A DNA stretch of 64,000 nt from Marinilongibacter aquaticus (lineage in GTDB: Bacteria > Bacteroidota > Bacteroidia > Cytophagales > Spirosomataceae), in contig NZ_CP083757.1 of the NCBI RefSeq assembly GCF_020149935.1, positions 1,054,001-1,118,000 on the forward strand, written 5' to 3'. Made by a program: the position numbers and the translations under genes. Each line of letters begins with the position of its first letter. The first letter of the stretch is position 1. This document shows positions 26,969 through 36,583 of the stretch, in pieces. A model generated the notes under the pieces. That model had not been told where the DNA came from. It ran no database searches and saw only the letters and a program-made list of their open reading frames with translations.

Positions 26969-29900
26969 TCAAAGCGGCTTTAAAAGGTATTCATTGGGGG
27001 TACAGCCGTAGGCCTGTTTGAAACATTTGTTGAAGTACGAAGGGGTGTTGAAACCCACTTGATAGGCGATTTCGGATATGGTGGCGTCCGACTTTCTGAG
27101 CAATTCCTTCGCCAATTGCAAGCGTTGCGAGCGTATGAATTCGCTTGCCGATAAACCCACAATAGCCTGTAGTTTTTTGTGCAATTGCGAACGGCTCATC
27201 GACATTAAACGGCTGAATTTCTCGCTGGTGAATTCGGGATCGACGATGTTTTTCTCGGTCACTTCTTGCAAACGTTTTAAAAAGTCGGCTTCGGTAGATG
27301 TAATGGCAAGGTTGGGATTGATGCTAAAAGTTTGACTGTAATGGGCTTTGAGCTTATTCCGTATTTCCAGAAGCTTGAACACGATAAGCTTCAGTTTTTC
27401 GCTGCTGTACGGTTTGGTCACGTAGCTATCCGCCCCCGTTTTGTAGCCTTCAATTTCGTGCCGATCCCCTGCTTTTGCCGTAAGCAGCACCACAGGAATA
27501 TGACTGGTTAAGGGTTCTTCCTTCACTTCTCTGCACAGATCAATCCCCGACTTTACGGGCATCATAATGTCGCTGATGATGAGGTCGGGCATAAACTCCG
27601 AAACCTTTTCAAGACCTTCTTTGCCATTCTGTGCCAATATTATGCGATACCTGTCTTGAAACAGCGAAGCCGTAAATTCACGTATTTCTAGGTTGTCTTC
27701 GACAATCAAAAGCGTGTACTGGCCTTGATTTTCATCCAATGGCAAGATATTCAGATCAGAATCCGGTATTTCTTGATGAATGCTTTCTGGATCGAAAGCC
27801 TCTTCCGTAATCGGTAAGGTGAGCCGAAAATTCAACATATTGTGCTCCAGGCCTTCCGCTTCAATACTACCTTGAGACAATTTCGCCAATTCACTCACCA
27901 AGGCCAACCCGACGCCCAAACCTTCGGACAAAACATTGTTTTGATAAAAACGCTTAAAAAGGGAATTAAGGTTGCCCAAAGTTTCGGCGTTTGCTTCGTT
28001 GGCAATCGAAAAATGCAAATGACCTTCCTTTTCAGTGGCTGCAATATAAACCTGACTGCCTTGTGGAGCATATTTAATGGCATTCGAAATTAGATTCGAC
28101 AGCATCTTTTCCACAGCATCGCGATCAAACCAGGCATTTTCTAAACCTTCGATTTGGCTTGTTAGAACGATCTCCTTCTGTGCAGCCAAATAAACAAAAG
28201 CCTCGACGCTCTGCTTCAAAAGGATATTCAGATTTCCTTTACTGACTTGAAGGCGAACCTCCCCTGATTCTAACCGCGACAAATCCAGCATTTGATTGAC
28301 CAACTGCATCATACGATCCGAATTCTTCCTTACCAAATCCAAATCTTTTTTGTCCTTTTCAGAAAGGTTCGACCGTGACAATTGATTATGTATTGGCCCC
28401 GAAATTAAGGTCAGCGGCGTACGAATCTCGTGTGATATATCCGTATACAATTTAGTTTTCAGTTCGTCGAGTTTTTTCAAACGCGAGGTTTCTTCCTGTT
28501 CCAATTTGAGTTTCTGCTGAATGCTCCAACGCCATTTCAAATAATAGACAAACAAATAAGAGAGGGTCAAAAACAAAGCGACATAAAGCACTTTGGCCAG
28601 ATTGGTGGCGTACCAAGGTTTGAGAATAGTGAAAGTGTATTTCGCAGGAATTTCTGCCCAAACTCCGTCGTAATTGCTCGATAGCACTTGAAATTCATAT
28701 CTATCTGGCGGCAAATTGGTATAGTGTGCCGTATTCGCATTGCCCGACGAAATCCATTCGGTATCGTTGGCCAGCAACCTGTATTTGTACTGATTTCTGT
28801 CGGGTTGCGAAAACACCAAAGAAGCAAAAGTGAAAGTAACCGTGTTTTCGTTGTAATGCAGCTCCAAATCCTTTTGCAAAGCTACATCGCGACCAAAAAC
28901 CTGCATCCCCGTAAGTACCGTTTGTGGACGAATCGGATTGATCTGCAATTGCTTCGGATTGAACCAATTGAGCCCTTTCAAACCGCCAAAATACAGCACG
29001 CCTTCTTCATCTTTGTGGTAGGCTCCCGTATTGAATTCGTAGGATTGCAGATAATCGTAATTGTCGTATTTGACAATGTTTAAAGTTTCCGTGTCAAACT
29101 TGGCAATGCCCATATTCGAACTCAACCAAAGATTACCCTCGCCATCGGGCAAAATTCCGTAAACCACATTGTTCGGCAGCCCATCCTTTTCCGAAAAAAC
29201 GCGTAGCTCGCCATTGTTTACGTTCAGACTTTTCAGTCCATTTCCGTTTGTGCCAATCCACAAAAGCCCATCGGCATAATGCAATGATTTTATTTTATCC
29301 GGGATTTCTTTTATCGCAGAAATTTCTTTCGAAGATAAATCAAGCCTAAAAAGCCCATTTTCTTCTGTTCCAATCCACAAAATATCCTTTTCGCCTTTGA
29401 TAACTGTACGAATATTGTTGCTTGTCAAAGCCGAATTTTCGGAAGAAAACAGCTCAACCACTCCGCTTTTTTTATCGAAAAGTATCAGACCATGGCGTTC
29501 TGTACAGAGCCAACTTCGGTTTTCAGATTCTTCAACAATCCGCCAAATGCTATAATCCGCTATTTCGGGGAAATACCTCATCTTGCCCGAAGCTTCCCAA
29601 ATATTCAAACCAAAACCTTGATGCCCGATCCACAAATCCTTTCCGTCGAACCGCAAACTCATAATTCGACCACTGGCCAAATCCGAGTTCGCGGGTGTAA
29701 AAGTAACCGCGGTGTTTTCTTTGTTCAAATTCATTCGGGTCAAGCCCTTTCCCGAAGTACCAATCCACACCCGACCGCTATAATCTGTAGCAATGCTTCG
29801 AATCACATCCACAGTTGTATTTTTGGGCAATTGGTTGTCGGTTAGCACGTTGAATTTCAGCAAATAACTGTCGTAGTAGTTGGCTCCAGCCCCATCCGAA

Positions 29901-30841
29901 CCGATCCAGAGCACGCCCGCATTGTCTTCATACAAGCAAAGCAAATCATTGTAATGTATAGCAAAAGGATTGTCTTTGTTTTCCGTGAAATTCAAGACGC
30001 TGTGGTCTTTCGGATCGTACAGGTACAATCCGTTCCCATACGTTGCGATCCACATACGGTTTTGGCTGTCCACGAAAATATCTTCCACATTCAAATCATT
30101 CGGAAGTTTAGGGTGCACAAAAGGCACGAATTCAGCACTTTGCGATGTCTTCCGAAACAAGCCCTGCCCGTAAGTGCCCAACCATATTGCCTCGTTTTCT
30201 GTACGGGCCAAGGCACTGAAATTGGGCAACTGTGCCCCGCTTACATGCACTTCAGTTGTTTTTTTTCCTTCCGCCAATACATATACTTTTCCCGAACAGG
30301 CTATCCACAAAGAATCGCGATTTTCGAGCATATCGTATACGGCCAAAGCCGTTTCTTTGGCTTGCAACACGTGAATCGTATCCTGCGTTTCGGCACGAAT
30401 TTGAAACAAACCTTCGGCAAAAGTACCTACATAAAAATCATGGTTTAGGGTCTGATACAAAGCGGATACATCCGAAAGCCCAGAAACCGTTTCGAAGTCG
30501 TCACTTTCTCTTCGGTACAGTTCCAATTTCCCCGAACTCGTCGCAATCCATAGCCTGTTTTGGCGATCGACATAAACCTTGCCCAAACGGCTGAAAGTAG
30601 GTCTAGTTATATCCTGAAACTGCTTATTGTAGCGTACAAAATCTTTGCCGCTGTAGCGATTGAGACCATCTTGTGTGGCCAGCCACAAATAGCCCGTGCT
30701 GTCTTGTGCCACGCCAATCACACTGTTTTGACTCAAACCGTTTTCCACTGTCAGGTTTTGAAAAGCGAAATGCTTATTGCCCTGAGCACAAAGCATTTGG
30801 CAAAGTAGCGAAAGAAACAAGCACGTGGATAGCATCTTCAA
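26969..30841 (-). CDS. Hybrid two-component system (HTCS) sensor/regulator
   Basis: All parts of a Bacteroidota one-protein sensor-regulator are present in 1290 residues. In order: signal peptide; about fourteen two-component-propeller repeats (pattern LWIATxGxGL, to about residue 640); Y_Y_Y domain ending near residue 740; a transmembrane helix (about 749-770); HisKA with SHEIRTPL (His804); HATPase_c with the N-box region SNLISNAIKYAP; a receiver domain with Asp1091 in ISDIMMP and Lys in VTKPYS; and a C-terminal AraC HTH (about 1190-1290). HTCS proteins sense oligosaccharides in the periplasm and activate a nearby polysaccharide locus. The PUL begins about 330 bases further along on the same strand. 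Confidence 0.95.
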   Translation of the reverse strand: MKMLSTCLFLSLLCQMLCAQGNKHFAFQNLTVENGLSQNSVIGVAQDSTGYLWLATQDGLNRYSGKDFVRYNKQFQDITRPTFSRLGKVYVDRQNRLWIATSSGKLELYRRESDDFETVSGLSDVSALYQTLNHDFYVGTFAEGLFQIRAETQDTIHVLQAKETALAVYDMLENRDSLWIACSGKVYVLAEGKKTTEVHVSGAQLPNFSALARTENEAIWLGTYGQGLFRKTSQSAEFVPFVHPKLPNDLNVEDIFVDSQNRMWIATYGNGLYLYDPKDHSVLNFTENKDNPFAIHYNDLLCLYEDNAGVLWIGSDGAGANYYDSYLLKFNVLTDNQLPKNTTVDVIRSIATDYSGRVWIGTSGKGLTRMNLNKENTAVTFTPANSDLASGRIMSLRFDGKDLWIGHQGFGLNIWEASGKMRYFPEIADYSIWRIVEESENRSWLCTERHGLILFDKKSGVVELFSSENSALTSNNIRTVIKGEKDILWIGTEENGLFRLDLSSKEISAIKEIPDKIKSLHYADGLLWIGTNGNGLKSLNVNNGELRVFSEKDGLPNNVVYGILPDGEGNLWLSSNMGIAKFDTETLNIVKYDNYDYLQSYEFNTGAYHKDEEGVLYFGGLKGLNWFNPKQLQINPIRPQTVLTGMQVFGRDVALQKDLELHYNENTVTFTFASLVFSQPDRNQYKYRLLANDTEWISSGNANTAHYTNLPPDRYEFQVLSSNYDGVWAEIPAKYTFTILKPWYATNLAKVLYVALFLTLSYLFVYYLKWRWSIQQKLKLEQEETSRLKKLDELKTKLYTDISHEIRTPLTLISGPIHNQLSRSNLSEKDKKDLDLVRKNSDRMMQLVNQMLDLSRLESGEVRLQVSKGNLNILLKQSVEAFVYLAAQKEIVLTSQIEGLENAWFDRDAVEKMLSNLISNAIKYAPQGSQVYIAATEKEGHLHFSIANEANAETLGNLNSLFKRFYQNNVLSEGLGVGLALVSELAKLSQGSIEAEGLEHNMLNFRLTLPITEEAFDPESIHQEIPDSDLNILPLDENQGQYTLLIVEDNLEIREFTASLFQDRYRIILAQNGKEGLEKVSEFMPDLIISDIMMPVKSGIDLCREVKEEPLTSHIPVVLLTAKAGDRHEIEGYKTGADSYVTKPYSSEKLKLIVFKLLEIRNKLKAHYSQTFSINPNLAITSTEADFLKRLQEVTEKNIVDPEFTSEKFSRLMSMSRSQLHKKLQAIVGLSASEFIRSQRLQLAKELLRKSDATISEIAYQVGFNTPSYFNKCFKQAYGCTPNEYLLKPL

Positions 30842-31170
30842 GGCCGCATTCTTTTACATTCTCAAATCGGAACCGCAGTTTTCTTAAGAAATCTTCAGGA
30901 TTTTTAGCTCAAAAGTGGAAAGTACAAAGGAAGTTCGAAAATTTCAATGTTTGAACAGGGTGAAAGCCGCATAAAACACGTACTTCGTTCGCTAAATGAG
31001 AAAATTAATAACACCCAAAATCTTTCTCGTGCAAGTTTTTATGAATAAAAAAAGGCACGTAATCCCGTGCCCTTTTAATTTATTAGGATAGATTGTCAAA
31101 CATAATCCCCATTCAATTCAAAGCAGAATTCGCCGCCTCATTACTACGACTGAACAAAGAAGCGAACCCA
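30842..31170. other. Intergenic region between HTCS gene and PUL operon end
   Basis: About 330 bases without a gene. The right part contains the terminator at 31050-31076 and the tail of the operon transcript. The left part (30842-31000) should hold the HTCS promoter, read on the minus strand, but I see no clear TAnnTTTG element there. Confidence 0.6.
31050..31076 (-). terminator. Intrinsic terminator of the PUL operon
   Basis: On the minus strand the hairpin GGCACG (loop GGATTA) CGTGCC lies about 95 bases after the RraA stop and is followed by a run of seven T. Extra pairing (AAAA with TTTT) extends the stem. On the plus strand the following T run is shorter. Confidence 0.8.
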
Positions 31171-31914
31171 TTAAAAATACCCACCCCTATCGGTAATCTC
31201 CTTAATGCTTTTGCCTTCCTTCACCCAACCGAATATTTTCTTTTCGTTCTCTCTGATCTCTTCTGCCCGAAGCAAGACCTTATAGGCCACATCTCGAGGA
31301 ACGGCCAATACTCCGTCGATATCCCCGATAATGATGTCTCCCGGTTTGATCAAAACATCTTCTATCTTTATGGGCACTTGATAATGCGTAATTAGACAAC
31401 GGCCCAAACTCCCGTTGGAAATTCGGTATTCGTAGAAAACTGGAAAATCAGCCTCCAAAATTTGGTGGGTATCTCGAATTCCACCATCAATACACGCTGC
31501 CTTTAGCTTCTTTCCTTTGGCGGTAGCAGTCATTACCCCTCCCCAAAGTGTCGCCTTTGAATCTCGGCTGGTATCCCAAACCACGAATGCGTTTTCATGC
31601 ATGGCATCGAGCATTTGTGTTCTGAATTCCATCTCTCCCGAAATCTTTACGTTTGGAGCACTTTTGACGGTAAAGGCAAAACCAGCCACAGAATGGTATT
31701 CTCGCAAAGGTTTTATTCGCCCAGGCAGAGCTTGCTCCAAAAGACAAAACTCACGTAAGACGTCGTTTACTGCTCCGGTATAAAGTGTTTCGAACCTGGA
31801 CAGAAGTTCTTGATCAGAAATCGGGAAAGTAACTTCCGGTACTTTTTCTCTATTTTCAATCAGGTCTTCTAGGTTCATCATCCCTATTTCTTTCTTATAT
31901 AATTCCGCACTCAT
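31171..31914 (-). CDS. RraA-family protein, probable aldolase-like enzyme
   Basis: The 247-residue protein has the family signature ACIDGGIRDTHQI (Gly-x-Arg-Asp, where Arg and Asp bind metal and substrate) and GDIDGVLAVPRD. The RraA fold is shared by RNase E regulators and by divalent-metal 4-hydroxy-4-methyl-2-oxoglutarate/4-carboxy-4-hydroxy-2-oxoadipate aldolases. Because it is the last gene of a sugar operon with a dehydratase and an SDR, an aldolase on a 2-keto-3-deoxy sugar acid is the preferred reading; RNA regulation is less likely here. Starts at ATG 31881 or 31878 are alternatives. Confidence 0.8.
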   Translation of the reverse strand: MSAELYKKEIGMMNLEDLIENREKVPEVTFPISDQELLSRFETLYTGAVNDVLREFCLLEQALPGRIKPLREYHSVAGFAFTVKSAPNVKISGEMEFRTQMLDAMHENAFVVWDTSRDSKATLWGGVMTATAKGKKLKAACIDGGIRDTHQILEADFPVFYEYRISNGSLGRCLITHYQVPIKIEDVLIKPGDIIIGDIDGVLAVPRDVAYKVLLRAEEIRENEKKIFGWVKEGKSIKEITDRGGYF

Positions 31915-31972
31915 ATTCGTATCTGTTAAAAAGTTTGTATTTCTATTTCTTATCGTTTTTTTCGGTTAAATC

Positions 31973-32746
31973 TTAGGTTAAAAGGCTCATTCCTCCATCG
32001 ACATAAATATCTTGCCCCGTAATGTACCTTCCCGCATCAGAACAAAGGAGCAGGGCCATTGGGGCACAGTCAAAAGCTTCTCCAACCAAACCCATCGGAA
32101 TTTTTGCTTCAACTTTTCGCTTGTAATCCGGATTTTCAAGAGCTTCCTTATTTCTCTTGGTTGCAATTGCACCAGGGGCTAGATTGTTGATTGTAATACC
32201 AAAAGGGGCAAATTGTGGAGCTAAGTTTTTAACCAGATTCACTTGTGCAGCCTTTGTTGCCGCATAAACGGTCATTTGGGAATGAGGGCGAATTTGTTGA
32301 ATGCTCCCAATAGTTAAAATGCGTCCCCAAGCCTTCTTTTTCATATTCGGATAAAGGGCCTGAATAAGCAAAAGAGAAGCCCTAAAATTGGTATTAATCT
32401 GACTTTCAAACTCCTCTGGCGAAATATCATCCCATGCTTTCCTGAATTGAACTGAGGCATTTAAGACCAAAATATCGATGTCCAAATGATTTGCTTCTAG
32501 AAAACCCTTGAACACACTCGGCGTATCCAATTTCGATATGTCATGCTCCAGTAAAAAGCATTTTCCACCCCTTTGTTCAATTTGCTTTCTGATCTCATCT
32601 GCCTTTTCACTGCCCAAATAGTAATTGATCAAAACCACAGCTCCAAGCTCGGCAAAGGCCAGAGCTATAGCTTTGCCAATGCCCTCGCTGCCCCCAGTGA
32701 CCAAGGCCGTTTTACCTTTCAGATTGAATGACTCCTTTACTTGCAT
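31973..32746 (-). CDS. SDR-family oxidoreductase (PUL)
   Basis: A classical SDR of about 257 residues from ATG 32746 (a longer start at 32773 overlaps the enolase stop). It shows TGGSEGIG near the N-terminus, LNASVQF for the NAG position, and the catalytic Ser-Tyr-Lys (IGSIQ and YAATKAA), with GQDIYVDGG near the end. It lies between the dehydratase and the RraA-type gene, so a step in sugar-acid metabolism is likely: oxidation of an aldose, or reduction of an aldehyde made by the aldolase. Cofactor preference is not clear. Confidence 0.86.
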   Translation of the reverse strand: MQVKESFNLKGKTALVTGGSEGIGKAIALAFAELGAVVLINYYLGSEKADEIRKQIEQRGGKCFLLEHDISKLDTPSVFKGFLEANHLDIDILVLNASVQFRKAWDDISPEEFESQINTNFRASLLLIQALYPNMKKKAWGRILTIGSIQQIRPHSQMTVYAATKAAQVNLVKNLAPQFAPFGITINNLAPGAIATKRNKEALENPDYKRKVEAKIPMGLVGEAFDCAPMALLLCSDAGRYITGQDIYVDGGMSLLT

Positions 32747-32762
32747 AAGTCTAATTTGTTTA

Positions 32763-33959
32763 TCAAATGCCACCTACTTTTGGAAACCAATTTTTGCGGT
32801 AGGGGTCTTCATGGAAACGAGCATAATAGTCGCCCATTTTTTCATAGTATCTTTCGTATTTTTCCATTTTGTCCTCATCCAATTCAACACCCAATCCGGG
32901 TCCTTCGGGAACCTTAATTGCTCCGTTTTCATACTTCATTTTTCCACCCACAATAATGTCATCTTCCAGGTAATGATAGTGGGCATCTCCTTCCATATTC
33001 ATGACAGGAATAGTCGAAGCCGTATGAATCATTGCCGCAAGCTCTATACCAAACTCTGCTCCCGAGTGCATGGCTACACCGAGATTGAAAGTTTGACATA
33101 CCGCGACCAAATCTTTCACTCCTTTGGGCCCTTCCCAATAATGTAAATCGGTGAGAATAATATCGATCGTATTCATGTGAATTGCGGGACCCAAATCGTC
33201 AAACTTGTTGGGGTACATATTGGTGGCCAGCGGTATTCTCACTTGCTCTTTTACCCTTTTCATTCCTTCAAGCCCCCAGGAAGGGTCTTCGAAATACTGA
33301 ATTTCAAGCTCTTCCAATCGCCTTCCGGCCTTTACAGCCGTAGCTACAGACCAAACGCCATTGGGATCGATACGTAAACCAAAATCGTTGCCCAATCTTT
33401 GGCGGCACAATTGAAGCACACGCACTTCCTCCATTGGGTCCATCACACCTGCCTTCAGCTTCATTGCCGTTACCCCAAGTGTTTCTTTCAATTCTACACA
33501 CAAATCAGCCATATCTTCGGCATGGGCATCGTGTCCTCCACCGGGCCTATCGTAACGCCAAAACAAATAACCAATCATCGCTACTTCATCTCGAAGTTTC
33601 CCACCTATTAACTTGTGCATGGGTACATTACAAGCTTTGCCCATAATATCTAAACAAGCAATTTCTATAGCTCCATAAAGCCTTGAATTCGACAAGTAAT
33701 AAATGCTTCTCAATACCTTTAACTTTATAGCCTCCAGATCGAACGGATCCATCCCAACAATTCTTGATTTGAGCTTCAGTAAAGCTCCTCTTTGGTCTCC
33801 GCCGCCTACTTCTCCCAATCCAACAATCCCTTCGTCTGTAATCAGTTCAAGGACGGTTCTCATTAAATAGCCTGGGTGCACCCCTGTATTGTGACGCAGC
33901 ATGGCATTCATTGGAATGGCCACCGTACGTACTTTCATATCTATTATTTTCATATTCAA
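32763..33959 (-). CDS. Enolase-superfamily sugar-acid dehydratase, glucarate dehydratase-like
   Basis: The 398-residue protein has the full enolase-superfamily pattern: Lys167-x-Lys169 (MKLKAG), metal ligands Asp198 (RIDPNG), Glu224 (YFEDPS) and Asn247 (LATNMY), and the Asp271/His298 dyad (TDLHYW, AMHSGAEFG). The Asn ligand in LATNM is characteristic of the glucarate dehydratase subgroup, where dehydration of an aldarate gives a 2-keto-3-deoxy acid. The overall sequence is distant from GudD, so the exact diacid or aldonate is not fixed. Its position between the GH10, SDR and RraA genes supports an operon-level pathway. Confidence 0.88.
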   Translation of the reverse strand: MNMKIIDMKVRTVAIPMNAMLRHNTGVHPGYLMRTVLELITDEGIVGLGEVGGGDQRGALLKLKSRIVGMDPFDLEAIKLKVLRSIYYLSNSRLYGAIEIACLDIMGKACNVPMHKLIGGKLRDEVAMIGYLFWRYDRPGGGHDAHAEDMADLCVELKETLGVTAMKLKAGVMDPMEEVRVLQLCRQRLGNDFGLRIDPNGVWSVATAVKAGRRLEELEIQYFEDPSWGLEGMKRVKEQVRIPLATNMYPNKFDDLGPAIHMNTIDIILTDLHYWEGPKGVKDLVAVCQTFNLGVAMHSGAEFGIELAAMIHTASTIPVMNMEGDAHYHYLEDDIIVGGKMKYENGAIKVPEGPGLGVELDEDKMEKYERYYEKMGDYYARFHEDPYRKNWFPKVGGI

Positions 33960-33965
33960 TTTTTA

Positions 33966-35348
33966 TTAATCCAATACCAGTACCTGACTTGCGGCACTTT
34001 TTTTACCGAAATCCACTGTCCTTTTATAGGTCTTATCTCCTTTCTTAATTACCAATTCATATTCTCCGTAAAAGCCACGGAATTGAGCTCTGTCTTCATC
34101 AGCTGCCATCTTAAGGCCAACTTGCGTTTTCCATTCTTTGTTGATCAGCCTGTCCAACACATCAAAAGCCGGCTTTTTGCTAAAATCTCTATTCAACAAA
34201 CCACCCATCCATTTGTCCTCTCCCCGAACCACACGGCCGTCGGGTCGTGTATAACCCGGAGCCGCAGTTTGATCCACCAAATTCCACCATATAATGGCTT
34301 CTACTTTTGGATGACTGAACCAAAGCTTGTATAGATTTTCCGTCATTATGGCTTGATATTCAGGCCCCTTATCCGATAAGGCCGAAACAGTAATCTCTGT
34401 GATGTGTAAGGGCAAATTGAAATCTGAATATAAATCCAGCGTCTCAAACAAAGATTTTGGACTGAACACATCACCTTTCAAAATTTTCCAATATTCGTCT
34501 TCATTGAAATTGTGGTACTGAAAACCAATTGCATCCATTTTAGCATTTCTCAGTTTCAAATTATCAATAAGAAGATAATCGGCACTGTATTCTCTTTTAA
34601 TGCTTCTTTTCCAGATTCCCGTGGTGAAGTTCAAAGTAAAATCATTGCTGTATGGAAACAGGCGTTCACTTTCTTTAAAGGCTTTATAGGTGAAATCTTT
34701 GGGCATAATCACATCTGGATGCCGATCTGTTACCTCATTGGCCACATCCCAGATTTGAATCGAATGCCCGTACCTTTCGGCGATTTCTTCAATTCTTTTA
34801 CTTATTTTCTGTTCAATAACCTCCTCATTTGCAGGTAACCAATCGGGAATCGACCAACGCGGATTGTCCCATACCAGCGTATGCCCTTTGGGTGTCAAAC
34901 CATACTTTTTACTGAATTCGAGTACCACATCAGGAGCCGGACGCCTGTATATTTCTTCACTGTTTTTATCAAACCGAAGCTTACCGGGCTGTAGCTCCAA
35001 TTCTGGCCAATAAAAAGGGATAGTGACAAAATTGAAAAGTTGTGTAAAGTACTTTTCGAAAAGTTCATTCTCCTTCGGGTCCTTAAAACCGTTAACCATA
35101 AAGCCGTTGGCACCAAAATAAAAATCGTGCTTAATTTGTTTGATTTCTACCGTAAGCCCATTTATCGGCTCTCCGGATTTGTCTTCAAAAGCTAGGGTAA
35201 AGGCCCCCATCCTATTCTGCCGAATGCCATCTTCGATTCGTTGTTGAATGTAGGGGTCATTCCAATTGTCAAAATATTGCTGAGAGGGCTGAGCAATAAG
35301 CGTGTACACGGTCAAAAAGACTACCGCAAATAGGCTAGTTTTCTTCAT
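33966..35348 (-). CDS. Divergent GH10-family glycoside hydrolase
   Basis: From ATG 35348 the protein has a signal peptide (KKTSLFAVVFLTVYTLIAQ), a beta-strand N-terminal domain (to about 110) and a TIM-barrel of the GH10 type. The acid/base is Glu205 in WDVANEV and the nucleophile is Glu318 in ITEIT. The typical GH10 segment TPENEMKW, which forms the -1/-2 sugar subsites, is replaced by TIPFYWPELE, and the His after GHTLVW is Asp, so xylanase activity should not be assumed. It overlaps the MFS stop by 14 bases. Likely periplasmic or surface located. Confidence 0.82.
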   Translation of the reverse strand: MKKTSLFAVVFLTVYTLIAQPSQQYFDNWNDPYIQQRIEDGIRQNRMGAFTLAFEDKSGEPINGLTVEIKQIKHDFYFGANGFMVNGFKDPKENELFEKYFTQLFNFVTIPFYWPELELQPGKLRFDKNSEEIYRRPAPDVVLEFSKKYGLTPKGHTLVWDNPRWSIPDWLPANEEVIEQKISKRIEEIAERYGHSIQIWDVANEVTDRHPDVIMPKDFTYKAFKESERLFPYSNDFTLNFTTGIWKRSIKREYSADYLLIDNLKLRNAKMDAIGFQYHNFNEDEYWKILKGDVFSPKSLFETLDLYSDFNLPLHITEITVSALSDKGPEYQAIMTENLYKLWFSHPKVEAIIWWNLVDQTAAPGYTRPDGRVVRGEDKWMGGLLNRDFSKKPAFDVLDRLINKEWKTQVGLKMAADEDRAQFRGFYGEYELVIKKGDKTYKRTVDFGKKSAASQVLVLD

Positions 35349-36564
35349 AATAATCATTGTCAAAAAAGAGTTTAATAGCGATAAATATCAAAATGGCTCC
35401 TGCGATATAGAAATATGAAAGTGCAGACAAACCATCTGTCAGGCCTGATACGGTCTTAATCCAGCCCAAAACAACTGGGGCAAATGACCCAATAGTAAAA
35501 GCAAAGGCAAGCATCAAGCCCATGGATGAAGCTCGATACTTGGGCTCAATCACATCGAATAAGGCAGCAAACAAGTTGGAATCGTAAATACCTCGAAAAA
35601 AACCAAACAAACCCAAACCCACGTAGCACCAAGTCAAAGAATCACTCACGGCCATCAAATAGATAAATGGAGCTCCAAAAAGTAGTCCTATCAACTCGGC
35701 TTCCATTCTAATCGTCTTTCTTACGGCCGCAAAATGGTCTGAAACCTTACCGCCCACCATTACACCTAAAAAAGCAAATAGGTGGTGATAAAACATGGAT
35801 GAAAAGCCCGCTTGAGAAAGGGACATGTCATATTTCTCGTGTAAAAAGGTGGGCATCCAAGTTAAATAGCCAATATTCACAAAGACCATTGCACCAAAAG
35901 CCAAGCTCAGGAAGTAGACTGTCTTTTTGGTTAGAACGGCTTTAATTATCTGACGAAATTGGGGTTTCTCCACTTGAGACTTCACTACAGTGGTTGGCGA
36001 ATCTTTCAATTTGGCCAGTACCACAAATGACCAAAGCACGCCAATTCCACCAAAAACATAAAATGAAGAACGCCAACCGTAATTTTCACCTATATATCCC
36101 GCAATGAAGCCGCTCGCTACAATGCCTGTGTAGAGCGATGTTTGGTGGATGGACAAGGCCATGGCCCGTGTTTTCTGGTGAAACTGACCTATCAACGAAG
36201 TGGCAGCGGGATAGTAAAAAGACTCTCCTGCTCCGGTTGCGATACTGCGAAAAATGATAAGAAGTATCATTCCGTTACTAAAGCCTGTGAAAAGGGTCCC
36301 CAAACTGAAAATCAAAAGACTGTAAAAAACAATCCACTTTCGGCGGAGCAAATCGCCGGCCAAACCTGCAAATGGTACCAAAATACCATAGACTAGGGTG
36401 AACACCGTAGCCACCAAGCCAATTTGTACGTCACTCAGTTTTAAATCTTCCTTGATCAGTGGAATGACCACATTAAATACTTGGCGGTCGCCTTGGTTTA
36501 AGAAATAGGCAAACCACAACAATATGATCAGCTGCCATTTATAAGGTATCTTTATTTTTTTCAC
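35335..36564 (-). CDS. MFS transporter, anion:cation symporter (ACS)-like
   Basis: Twelve hydrophobic segments in 409 residues; the N-terminus has NQGDRQVFNVVIPLI and the loop after helix 2 has GLAGDLLRRKW, typical of the ACS group that carries hexuronates, glucarate/galactarate and galactonate. The substrate here is probably a sugar acid because a glucarate-dehydratase-like enzyme is encoded two genes downstream. It lies 19 bases after the preceding glycosidase stop and overlaps the GH10 start. Confidence 0.85.
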   Translation of the reverse strand: MKKIKIPYKWQLIILLWFAYFLNQGDRQVFNVVIPLIKEDLKLSDVQIGLVATVFTLVYGILVPFAGLAGDLLRRKWIVFYSLLIFSLGTLFTGFSNGMILLIIFRSIATGAGESFYYPAATSLIGQFHQKTRAMALSIHQTSLYTGIVASGFIAGYIGENYGWRSSFYVFGGIGVLWSFVVLAKLKDSPTTVVKSQVEKPQFRQIIKAVLTKKTVYFLSLAFGAMVFVNIGYLTWMPTFLHEKYDMSLSQAGFSSMFYHHLFAFLGVMVGGKVSDHFAAVRKTIRMEAELIGLLFGAPFIYLMAVSDSLTWCYVGLGLFGFFRGIYDSNLFAALFDVIEPKYRASSMGLMLAFAFTIGSFAPVVLGWIKTVSGLTDGLSALSYFYIAGAILIFIAIKLFFDNDYYEEN

Positions 36565-36583
36565 TGTTGATTATATTTACAGA

